A program made the translations under genes and the position numbers. A stretch of 59,674 nt of DNA, taken from contig CASEAG010000026.1 in the NCBI GenBank assembly GCA_949285785.1, positions 1 through 59,674 on the forward strand, written 5' to 3'. The notes beneath the pieces are model-generated. The model was not told where the DNA came from and did no database searches. It saw only the letters and a list, made by a program, of their open reading frames with translations. Positions within the stretch are counted from its first letter, which is position 1; each line of letters starts with the position of its first letter. Below are positions 1 to 7,533 of the stretch, one piece after another. Source of the DNA: an uncultured Spirochaetales bacterium. Its GTDB lineage: Bacteria > Spirochaetota > Spirochaetia > Sphaerochaetales > Sphaerochaetaceae.

Positions 1-396
1 ACCTACTTCATAAAGATGCAGGAGCTCAAGGACCGGTTCCGCTCATCCATCATCTCGGGAAGCACCGGACGGCTGCTCTCGGGATTCCTGAAGTACCAGT
101 GCATCATCATCGACGAGGTGGGATACTGCACCCTGGACAAGGATGAGACGAGGCTCTTCTTCCAGATGGTGGACAGGCTCTCGACCCGTGGCAGCGGAAG
201 TGTGATCCTTACAAGCAACAGGGATGTCTCGGATTGGTCGGAATTCTTCTCCGACATGGATGCTCTTGAATGCGCCCTGGACCGGCTGTGCGACAACGCG
301 ATCTGCATCTCGTTCTCAGGCGAGAGCTACAGGGGAAGAGGCAGGACTTCTGTCTCTCTGGATTTCACGAACCCGATCATAAGGATGGGCAACTGA
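1..396 (+). CDS. istB: IS21-family helper ATPase (IstB-like), 3' part only
   Basis: The frame is open from the first base, so the N-terminus lies outside the window; about 131 C-terminal residues are visible. A hydrophobic strand ending IIIDEVGY is the Walker B motif of AAA+ ATPases. VILTSNRDVSDWSEFF followed by a LDRLCDNA helix and a GESYR segment is the typical IstB C-terminal pattern (sensor 1 and arginine region). IstB is the ATP-dependent regulator that helps the IstA transposase choose targets. IstA should lie upstream, outside the window. The element end lies about 125 bp downstream. DnaC-type loaders look similar, but the LTSNR...GESYR combination favours IstB. Confidence 0.9.
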   Translation, partial: TYFIKMQELKDRFRSSIISGSTGRLLSGFLKYQCIIIDEVGYCTLDKDETRLFFQMVDRLSTRGSGSVILTSNRDVSDWSEFFSDMDALECALDRLCDNAICISFSGESYRGRGRTSVSLDFTNPIIRMGN

Positions 397-522
397 ATAG
401 ATAATTGAACTGAATGGCTGTGGTTTGGTTGCAATATTCCGGCCGTTAGCGGTTCTGGTTTCCCGGCACATATTGGTTCGAATTATTCGTCCTCGGTTGG
501 CGTTTAATGCCCGGCCCTAACA
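397..522 (+). mobile_element. Right end of the IS21-type element with two terminal repeats
   Basis: This non-coding stretch follows istB. It contains two imperfect direct repeats, at 427-450 and 495-522, sharing GGTTG...CCGGCC(G/C)..TA(A/G)C. Multiple related terminal repeats are typical of IS21-family ends, where the transposase binds. The last repeat ends in CTAACA at 517-522, which fits the usual CA-3' terminus. From 523 onward the sequence reads in frame into the AIPR-like gene. The exact boundary is inferred; the left end needed to confirm it is outside the window. Confidence 0.6.
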
Positions 523-2064
523 GATGCTCATGATGAGGAATACACGAATCTGATGGATGGAGGATTACCATGTCTACCTGTTCCCCAGATGGAAAATCAA
601 TTCGAGTGTTATCAGTGTGTCGTCCCGGGCAAGCTTCTGTCGTATATTTACCGAAAGTTTGGAAGTACTCTTCTTGAGGGGAATGTCAGATCGTTCTTAA
701 CTACAAAGACAGCTGTAAACAAAGAGATTCAAGGAACAATACTGAATGAGCCTGGACGGTTTTACATCTATAATAATGGTATTGCAGCAATTGCGGCATC
801 TGTGAATGTTGAGAAGATTAACGGTGAAACCAAGATTACAAGATTAGAGAAAATTCAGATTGTCAATGGTGGTCAGACAACAGCCTCTCTCGCATATTCT
901 GCGCAGAAAAGAGGAGCCGATGTATCAGCAATATCTGTTCCTATGAAATTGACGGTTATTAAGGCTGATTCTGATACCAAGAAAGATGAACTTGATTCAC
1001 TGATACAAAAGATATCTGAGACTTCAAACAGCCAGAACAAAGTGTCTGCTGTAGATTTCTTTGCTAATCATCCATTCCACATCAAGATGAAGAAGTTTTC
1101 AGAATCCATTTCACAACCTGGTATCAATCATGCGACAAAGTGGTTCTATGAAAGAACCAGAGGTGAATATGCCCAGTCGATGATGTTCATGACAAAGATG
1201 CAACAGGATTCCTTCAAGGTTATTCATCCAAAAGAGAAATTGGTTACGAAGTCTGATTTTGCAAAATACTACAATCTCTGGCGTAAACATCCAGATCAGG
1301 TTTCTAAAGGTGGCGATACAAACTTCAAAGCAGTTGCGGATGAAATAACTGCGGATTGGAAAGATGATCAGGCTAAGTACAATGAAGTCTTTTTTAAGAA
1401 TGTTGTGTCTGTTGGTGCTTTATATAGAGCATTGGAGCCAGAGATTACAAAAACAAAGCAGAGCTGGTTTGGAGGAAGCTACAGAGCTAACATTATTGCT
1501 TATTCGATTGCTGGACTGTTCTGGATGGTCGATAAAGGTGGAAATAAATTCGACTTGCTGAAAATATGGGATAAAGGAATTTCTGATGCTTTTCTTTCAG
1601 ACATGCTGGATCTCTGCCATTACGTATATAGAATAATTACTGCGGATGACAGACCTACTGAAAACGTAACCCAATACTGTAAGAGAAAAGAATGCTGGGA
1701 AACTGTTAAAACAGCTCTTTCTTCCTATCAATTCCCTGGAGTTGCGATTAATTCGTATCTAGTATCAAAAGCGGAGTCTTATCAGATTGCAAAGGAAGCA
1801 AAAGTTACGCAACGCATTGATGATGAGGCAACTGCTTATCAGATGATTCTAAAGCCCCCATATAAAAACAATTGGATGAAACTGGTTAAATTCTTGAGTT
1901 CAAGCAGAAATCTGTTCCCTGAGCTTACAGATGGTCAAGTCAACAAGATTATGAAGGTTGTCAACATGGATCAGGGCAGAATGAGTTCTGTTCCTACTGG
2001 TGAAGATTGTATGTTGGCAATAAAGTGGTGGAATGAAGCAAAGAAAATGGGGTGGAGCGATTAG
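523..2064 (+). pseudogene. AIPR-family abortive-infection protein, 5'-truncated
   Basis: The frame contains an AIPR (PF10592) core: LLEGNVRSFL, the TILNEPGRFYIYNNGI segment and IVNGGQTTASL. In-frame coding similarity reaches back past the first ATG (553) to about 523, giving DAHDEEYTNLMDGG, and a stop lies at 505-507 within the insertion-sequence end. In full-length relatives the NVRSFL motif is preceded by roughly 200 or more residues; here only about 45 precede it. The N-terminal part has therefore been lost, most simply by the IS insertion. A 503-residue product from ATG 553 could still be made. AIPR proteins are linked to phage resistance and occur beside GHKL ATPases in defence loci; a GHKL gene follows 27 bp downstream. 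The region is clearly A+T-rich compared with the core genes. Confidence 0.75.
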
Positions 2065-2091
2065 TGGAATAAGGATAAAATGTGAAACAGT

Positions 2092-4134
2092 ATGTCAAAT
2101 GAATTGCGAATCGATATAGAAGGAACATTAAATAATCTATCTTTATCCGAAAAAAAAGGGCTTTTGCCTCTTTATGAGGCAATAATTAACTCAATTCAAG
2201 CCATTTCCGATTCTATAAATAAGGATAAGGGTTTTGTAAATATACAAGTCATTAGGGATAATGATATACAGAAACAACTAGATGACTCAGACTCATTAGG
2301 TAAAATTTCAGGCTTCATTATTCAAGATAATGGAATAGGATTTGATTCCTCAAATTACAATTCTTTCAAGACGGCTTATTCAACATTTAAGAAAACCAAA
2401 GGATGTAAGGGAATTGGACGGTTCTTGTGGTTGAAAGCTTTTGAATCTATCAAAATTAGTAGTACTTATATGCAAGATGATGGATGGAAAACAAGAAAAT
2501 TCATTTTTTCAACGCAAGGTGTGTCATCTGAGAGAGAGGAAAATTCAGTATCGCATGAACTCTTCACAGAGGTAAAATTAGAGGGACTAAAAGAAAAGTA
2601 TCAAGCAAGTATTCCTTCTAGTATTGAAGAGATAGCAAAAAAGATAGTTATCAATTGTTTGCTGTTTTTTATTTATCAAGACTCTTGTCCTCAAATTACG
2701 TTGCATGATGAAGAAAATATAGATTGTCCTTCAATAGATTTAAACAAGTATTTTACTGATAATATTAAAGATTCACTTCACCAAGATGTATTCAACATAA
2801 AAGATTATGAATTCAGAATTTATCATCTTCGAATGATTAATGGCGTATCGAGCCATTTATTACACTTGTGTGCCAATATGTATGATGTCACAGCTATCAA
2901 TCTGAAAAATAGAATTCCAGATTTGAAGTCTCGTATTTGTACTTCCGATATGCCAGATGGGTTCTATTATTGTGGATATATTACGAGTGATTATCTTGAC
3001 TCTATTGTGAATTCATCAAGAACTAAATTAGAGTTTTATGAACAAGATGAGCAGGATTCGTTATTTGAACCAAATAAAAATGAAATTGTAAATGCTGCAG
3101 TTGAATCTATTAAATCTTACTTGAGTGACTATATTGATGGAATCCAAAAAAACAAAGTTGAAAGAATCAATACGTATGTCAAGTTAGATCATCCAACTTA
3201 TCGATATTTGCTTAGTCAGAAGCCCCAAGTTTATAATGAGATTCCTGCCAATCTTACTGATGATGAACTTGAGCTGGAACTTCATAAGCATGTTCAGAAA
3301 TGGGAGCGAGAAATAAAAGAGAAAGGAATTGCTCTTGATAAACAAATCAAGAGTAGTGACGATTCTTCTCGAATAATGGACAGGTTTGAAGAATATTGGT
3401 CTAATGTAACAGAACTTAGTAAAACATGTTTGGCTGAATATGTTACAAGACGCAAAGCTTTATTGTCTATTTTAGAGAGCGCACTAACTAAAGATGACAA
3501 TGGTAAATTTAGAAAAGAAGAAGTTGTTCACTCGTTGATTTGTCCTATGCGACACACTTCAGATGATGTTGCATTTGAGGAAATGAATTTGTGGGTTATT
3601 GATGAACGATTGGCATATCATTATTTCCTTGCTTCTGATAGGACTATAAAATCAATTCCATTTATTGAAAGCAAAAGTACAAAAGAGCCTGATATAGCTA
3701 TATTTGATAAGGCATTTGCTTTTGTTGATAGTGATGAACCATTTAATTCTGTGACAATAATAGAATTTAAAAAACCTGATTATGATTATAAAGATCCAAT
3801 AATGCAGGTAGGAAAATATATTGATTTGATAAAGGACGGAAAAAGCAAAAAGGCAAATGGGCGAGTTTTTCATACAAATGATGGCACATTGTTCCGTTGC
3901 TATATTATTTGCGATTTAACACCTAAAATGAAAGAATACTGTATCGAGCATGATTTCATATTGACTCCGGATAATATGGGCTATACAGGGTCAAATAGAT
4001 CGAGGAATGCTTATTATGAAGTTATCTCATATGACAAATTAGTTGGTGATGCAAAGAAGCGTAATCAGATATTCTTTGATAAGCTTTTCTCCCCAAGCAT
4101 AGAAACAATAATACACATGCCTGATGTTAAATAA
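2092..4134 (+). CDS. GHKL ATPase fused to a PD-(D/E)XK-like nuclease domain, putative defence protein
   Basis: This 680-residue protein begins with a GHKL (Hsp90/MutL-type) ATPase: N-box YEAIINSIQAI at about 28-38 (E29, N33), DNGIGF at 79-84, and the glycine loop GCKGIGRF at 104-111. The C-terminal part has PDIAIFD (about 531-537), a strand IIEFKKPD (about 555-562) and a helix around MQVGKYI. This D...ExK spacing suggests a PD-(D/E)XK nuclease core. The middle is helical and charged. It follows the AIPR remnant by 27 bp and is A+T-rich like it, which indicates joint transfer. GHKL, nuclease and AIPR components occur together in MutL/Z1/DUF4420/AIPR (mza) defence loci; no Z1 helicase is visible here. 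The ATPase call is firm; nuclease activity is inferred. Confidence 0.7.
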   Translation: MSNELRIDIEGTLNNLSLSEKKGLLPLYEAIINSIQAISDSINKDKGFVNIQVIRDNDIQKQLDDSDSLGKISGFIIQDNGIGFDSSNYNSFKTAYSTFKKTKGCKGIGRFLWLKAFESIKISSTYMQDDGWKTRKFIFSTQGVSSEREENSVSHELFTEVKLEGLKEKYQASIPSSIEEIAKKIVINCLLFFIYQDSCPQITLHDEENIDCPSIDLNKYFTDNIKDSLHQDVFNIKDYEFRIYHLRMINGVSSHLLHLCANMYDVTAINLKNRIPDLKSRICTSDMPDGFYYCGYITSDYLDSIVNSSRTKLEFYEQDEQDSLFEPNKNEIVNAAVESIKSYLSDYIDGIQKNKVERINTYVKLDHPTYRYLLSQKPQVYNEIPANLTDDELELELHKHVQKWEREIKEKGIALDKQIKSSDDSSRIMDRFEEYWSNVTELSKTCLAEYVTRRKALLSILESALTKDDNGKFRKEEVVHSLICPMRHTSDDVAFEEMNLWVIDERLAYHYFLASDRTIKSIPFIESKSTKEPDIAIFDKAFAFVDSDEPFNSVTIIEFKKPDYDYKDPIMQVGKYIDLIKDGKSKKANGRVFHTNDGTLFRCYIICDLTPKMKEYCIEHDFILTPDNMGYTGSNRSRNAYYEVISYDKLVGDAKKRNQIFFDKLFSPSIETIIHMPDVK

Positions 4135-4173
4135 AGATGCATGGTAGGTTTTGAGAAATGAAAGCAAGGATGC

Positions 4174-4388
4174 TGACCCAGATTTGACCCCAAAAGTTTT
4201 TGAAACGTTTGAGGTAGATGAAATGAGTGAGATATATAGCGGTTGTTTTGAATGTAGTAGCACCATAGATAGTGTATGAGACGATGGAATAATTGAGTGG
4301 GAATGATGAAAACTGATTTCTGTTTTGTGACAGTTGTCGCTATTGTTTTAGGTTCTTCCTGTCAAATTCCTGCCACGGAAAATCTTTT
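4174..4388. repeat. Dispersed intergenic repeat, copy A
   Basis: The gap from 4135 to 4493 has no convincing gene. It holds the fullest copy of a repeat also found at 5133-5300 and 7027-7260, with a short motif copy at 25620. It starts TGACCCAGATTTGACCCC and shares GAAACGTTTG, TAGTAGCACCAT, GTATGAGAC, TGGGAATGATGA and CAGTTGTCGCTATTG blocks with copy C. Its first part can be read as a peptide (DPDLTPKVFETFEVDE) similar to the same reading of copy B, so it may derive from a coding end. It lies 40 bp after the GHKL gene. Confidence 0.6.
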
Positions 4389-4493
4389 CATACTCACCTG
4401 GATTGTGGAAATGGCAGAGAACTGATTGTGTGTGACATTGTGAAAGAATGTACTTTGTTCTGTTTCATGTTATCCTTTGCTCAGGAGATGGCA

Positions 4494-4760
4494 ATGCCTG
4501 AAATAAGCAGATTCTTTGGAATAGTCATAAAGATGCTCTATGAGGCAGGAGGTAAACATAATAAACCCCATGTCCATGTCGAGTATGGGGAGTATGAGGC
4601 ATCCGTGGGAATCGATGGAGAGGTTCTGGCAGGTGTCTTGCCAGAGAAACAGTATAAGCTTGTAGCGGCCTGGCTGACATTGCACGAGGAGGAGCTTTAC
4701 GAGGCGTGGAACAATGCTGTCCAGATGAAACAGCTTCCAAAGATAAGACCTCTGAGCTGA
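4494..4760 (+). CDS. DUF4160 family protein
   Basis: This 88-residue protein starts MPEISRFFGIVIKM and contains KPHVHVEYGEYEASVGID, the hallmark of DUF4160 (PF13711). The start at 4494 is preferred over in-frame upstream codons because AGGAG lies 6 bp before it and the family normally begins MP.I..F.GI. A DUF2442 gene follows 11 bp downstream. These two families are commonly paired and often listed as a possible toxin-antitoxin module, but the biochemical role is not established. It lies between repeat copies A and B in the accessory region. Confidence 0.85.
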   Translation: MPEISRFFGIVIKMLYEAGGKHNKPHVHVEYGEYEASVGIDGEVLAGVLPEKQYKLVAAWLTLHEEELYEAWNNAVQMKQLPKIRPLS

Positions 4761-4771
4761 GGAGGTGAGAG

Positions 4772-5065
4772 ATGTACTTTTCAAATGGGTTCGTTTACGG
4801 AGGTACTCCGGCTGAACTGATGAAGATCACGAAGGTGAAGCCGCTTGATAATATGATGCTTCTTCTGACATTCAATTCGGGAGAGCAGAGGCTATATGAT
4901 GCGAGCCGTCTCCTCGAGTATCCGCTTTTCCAACCCTTGAAGGATAATGAGGTATTCACGCATCCTGAGCTTGACCATGGTGTGGTCACATGGCTTGATG
5001 GCGAATTGGATATTGCACCGGAGTCCATGTATGAGAACAGCTATCCATATGTAGCCATGGCATAG
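4772..5065 (+). CDS. DUF2442 family protein
   Basis: This 97-residue protein has the DUF2442 (PF10387) pattern: KITKVKPLDNMMLLLTFNSG, a loop with PLFQPLKD, and a C-terminal VTWLDGELDIAPESMYE segment. The start at 4772 has an excellent ribosome-binding site (GAGGAGGTGAGAG). Family members usually begin near MKITKVKPL, so an inner start at 4820 is possible. It is the partner of the DUF4160 gene and surely co-transcribed with it. Proteins of this type may bind DNA or their partner; no function is proven. Confidence 0.85.
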   Translation: MYFSNGFVYGGTPAELMKITKVKPLDNMMLLLTFNSGEQRLYDASRLLEYPLFQPLKDNEVFTHPELDHGVVTWLDGELDIAPESMYENSYPYVAMA

Positions 5066-5132
5066 AGACCGATGCAGTGGAATAGGTTGTGTATGCCTAT
5101 GCATATGCGCTTTTCGAGGAATATAAACTGTC

Positions 5133-5300
5133 TGACCCGGATTTGACTCCAGAATTCTATGAAACATCTGAGATAGGTGAGACTGATGAGATGTATGGTG
5201 TTATATTGGGTGTGGTGACACTATAAATAGTGTATAAGACATTGGGTTTAAGTGGGAATAATTCCATATTTTCGTGGTATTCCAGTTGCTACCCCGGCGT
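5133..5300. repeat. Dispersed intergenic repeat, copy B (partial)
   Basis: The gap between DUF2442 and hipB (5066-5419) contains a diverged copy of the repeat, starting TGACCCGGATTTGACTCC and keeping GAAACATCTGAGATAG, ATAGTGTATAAGACATTGG and AGTGGGAATAATTCC. Similarity to copy A fades after about 5300. The opening reads as DPDLTPEFYETSEIGETDE, close to the peptide reading of copy A. The rest of the gap (5301-5419) is A+T-rich and holds the hipBA promoter. Confidence 0.55.
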
Positions 5301-5330
5301 TTCTTCAAACAGGAAGATAATATCGCATAT

Positions 5331-5413
5331 ATTGATGATTAATTGTAGGTAAGGCATTTAAACATCTAAATATTGATAATTAATATTGATTGTTGGGAAA
5401 CATGGTGTATAAT
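5331..5413 (+). promoter_or_regulatory. hipBA promoter and candidate HipB operator repeats
   Basis: A good sigma-70 promoter is visible: TTGATT at 5386-5391, a 16-bp spacer and TATAAT at 5408-5413. The expected transcript start falls at or beside the ATG at 5420, which suggests a leaderless or very short-leader message. Three ATATTGAT-containing direct repeats (around 5328, 5369 and 5383), two followed by ATTAAT, overlap or precede the -35 box and are candidate binding sites for the HipB repressor. Confidence 0.55.
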
Positions 5414-5419
5414 CTGACC

Positions 5420-5764
5420 ATGCGTATAACAAACAGGATGCCTGTCCCTGCTGTCATGGATGAATTGGCAAGACGCATTGCCCGCTGTCGTATTGATAGC
5501 GGATTCTCGCAGGCTGAACTTGCCGACAAGGCCGGAGTGGGGGTCGGTACGGTAGCACGCCTGGAGGATGGTCACGCCGTCAGCAGCGAGACTCTCTTCC
5601 GGATACTGAGAGCTCTTGCAGTGCAGGAAAATCTGGAGGTCCTGCTGCCCGATGCCGATTTCCAGCCTATGGATTATGGCAGATACAATCATCAGCCACC
5701 GCAGCGTGTCAGCCGCAATCGGGTTTCAAGGATAGGTAAGAGGAATGACAGATGCGAGCCGTAG
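5420..5764 (+). CDS. hipB: HipB-like XRE-family antitoxin
   Basis: This 114-residue protein has a helix-turn-helix: IARCRIDSGFSQAELADKAGVGVGTVARLEDG, followed by a helix with LFRILRALAV. That is the XRE fold of HipB antitoxins. The C-terminal tail is basic and probably flexible. It overlaps the HipA start by 13 bp, so the two are translationally coupled. HipB normally binds HipA and represses its own promoter. The start at 5420 follows TATAAT by 6 bp and lacks a ribosome-binding site, consistent with a leaderless message; MPVPAVMDELARR at 5438 is an alternative start. Confidence 0.8.
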   Translation: MRITNRMPVPAVMDELARRIARCRIDSGFSQAELADKAGVGVGTVARLEDGHAVSSETLFRILRALAVQENLEVLLPDADFQPMDYGRYNHQPPQRVSRNRVSRIGKRNDRCEP

Positions 5765-7032
5765 TCGAATTGTGGGGAAAGGAAGTCGGCATTATAGACC
5801 AGCGTGAGGACGATGTCGTCGCCTCGTTCCAGTTTGCTCCTGGTTTTGATTATGACATCTCGCCGTTGCTTATGCCCATCAGCCGCCGTGTCTATAGATT
5901 CCCGGCATTGCCATACGACTCGTTCAAAGGTCTGGCAGGCGTCTTTGCCGATTCCTTGCCCGACAGATTCGGAAACAGAGTCATCGATGCATGGCTGCTG
6001 AAACAGGGGCGTAGGATTGACTCTCTGACCTCTGTCGAGAGACTCCTGTATACGGGAAAGCGCGGTATGGGTGCTTTGGAATACAAGCTGCCCATGATGA
6101 GAAATCGTGAGGTGTCGGAATCGCTTGATACCAGTGAACTTGTCAGGCTGGCGGCCCAGGTGCTCTCGGATAGGGAGAGCCTAAGCGCACATCTAGCACA
6201 GAAAAGGGATGAAGAGCTTCTCAAGATAGTCAGGGTAGGGTCTTCTGCAGGTGGTGCCCGTGCAAAGGCTCTTGTCGCAGTGAATCCGGAGACGATGGAG
6301 GTCCGCTCCGGACAGGTGAAGGCACCTAATGGATTCAGGTACTTTCTGATGAAGTTCGACGGGGTATCCGGAAGCGGAGACCACGGCTTCCTGGATCCGA
6401 AGGGATTCACGAACATCGAATACGCCTACTATCTGATGGCAAGGGAAGCCGGCATCGACATGATGGATAGCTTTCTCTTCAGGGAGAACGGCAGATGCCA
6501 CTTCGTTACGGAGCGTTTCGACCGCACGGCTGATGGAGGGAAACTCCATATGGCAAGTCTAGGAGGACTGTGCCATCTTGATTTCAACTCACCCGGTTCT
6601 GCAGGATACGAGGATGCCGCAGCCGCCATCGATGATCTGGGGCTTCCTTATTCCGATAAACGACAGCTTTTTAAACGGATGGCTTTCAATGTCGTTTTCC
6701 GTAACCAGGATGATCATGTGAAGAACATCGCCTTCCTTCTGGATAAATCGAACAGGTGGCATTTGGCTCCTGCCTTCGACATTACATTCAGCTGCCGTGA
6801 AGACAGTCCCTGGGTGAACCGGCATCAGATGACGATAAACGGCAAGCGTGATGGCTTCACTATGGATGATTTCAAGGAAGCCGGTACGAACATGCAACTC
6901 AAGCGTAACGATTACAAGGAAATCATCCGGGAGGTCCTCGATGTGCTTCCATATTGGAAGGATGCCGCCGCAATCGCAGGGGTGCCGGAGGAAAGCGCGG
7001 ATAGGATGGCTCAGATGTTCAGGGTGTATTGA
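5752..7032 (+). CDS. hipA: HipA-type serine/threonine kinase toxin
   Basis: This 426-residue protein is close to the usual HipA length. The N-terminal domain includes FADSLPDRFGN. The kinase part shows the glycine-rich VGSSAGGARAKALV loop, the LMKFDG strand, the catalytic FRNQDDHVKN motif (D320, D321, H322) and LAPAFDITF with the metal-binding aspartate. HipA kinases inactivate translation (GltX in E. coli) by phosphorylation and are held in check by HipB. All key motifs are present, so it is probably active. The stop codon lies within the first bases of repeat copy C. Confidence 0.93.
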   Translation: MRAVVELWGKEVGIIDQREDDVVASFQFAPGFDYDISPLLMPISRRVYRFPALPYDSFKGLAGVFADSLPDRFGNRVIDAWLLKQGRRIDSLTSVERLLYTGKRGMGALEYKLPMMRNREVSESLDTSELVRLAAQVLSDRESLSAHLAQKRDEELLKIVRVGSSAGGARAKALVAVNPETMEVRSGQVKAPNGFRYFLMKFDGVSGSGDHGFLDPKGFTNIEYAYYLMAREAGIDMMDSFLFRENGRCHFVTERFDRTADGGKLHMASLGGLCHLDFNSPGSAGYEDAAAAIDDLGLPYSDKRQLFKRMAFNVVFRNQDDHVKNIAFLLDKSNRWHLAPAFDITFSCREDSPWVNRHQMTINGKRDGFTMDDFKEAGTNMQLKRNDYKEIIREVLDVLPYWKDAAAIAGVPEESADRMAQMFRVY

Positions 7033-7260
7033 AACGTCTGGGACAAGTGAGACTGGATATATTGCGGCAATCTGATGCCTTGTAGCACCATCGTCCGCAT
7101 ATGAGACATTGGAATTGATTGGGGAATGATGACATTCCATCTCTGATAAGAGAATCGTTGTAATGCAAGGACTTGTATTATGACGATTTCCTGATTTGTG
7201 CCAGTTGTCACTATTGCTTCAGGTCTTCCTACCAAATTCCCGTCAGCGGAAATCCTTTGA
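7027..7260. repeat. Dispersed intergenic repeat, copy C
   Basis: The 501-bp gap between hipA and the GH36 gene starts with a repeat copy beginning at the hipA stop (TATTGAAACGTCTG). It shares with copy A the blocks TTGTAGCACCAT, ATATGAGACATTGGAAT, GGGAATGATGA, CAGTTGTCACTATTG, AGGTCTTCCTACCAAATTCC and GCGGAAATCCTTTG. Relative to A it has an insertion of about 45 bp near 7130-7180. The remainder (7261-7533) shows no gene or clear promoter; it should contain the leader of the glycosidase operon. Confidence 0.6.
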
Positions 7261-7533
7261 AACCGGTATGCGGATTATCCGTATCATCGCCATTGTCTGA
7301 CACCAGAGCATGGCATGGTCGAGGCATGGGCTTCCCGATTGCCAGTGTGAGCCTCATGTATGATCCCAGGGAATTCTCTTCCATAAGCGGAATTCACAAT
7401 TTTGCGTTGGACTGTATACAGAGCTGAAAGCAATAAAATGGAGTTGCGGGAATTCCGGTTGTGCGCATACCGTGTAGCAGGAAGGAGGGTAGCCGGGCGT
7501 GTCGTCTTTGGCGGATCCTCCAAGGAGGTCCTG

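Noticed and set aside
4135-4493. Short peptide readings (DPDLTP...) in repeats A and B as real small genes
   Set aside because: No start codon with a ribosome-binding site and different lengths and ends in each copy; treated as part of the repeat.
7391-7533. In-frame 5' extension of the GH36 gene up to 7402
   Set aside because: The extra residues do not resemble GH36 N-termini, while ATG 7534 has an ideal ribosome-binding site and begins at the family's homologous start.
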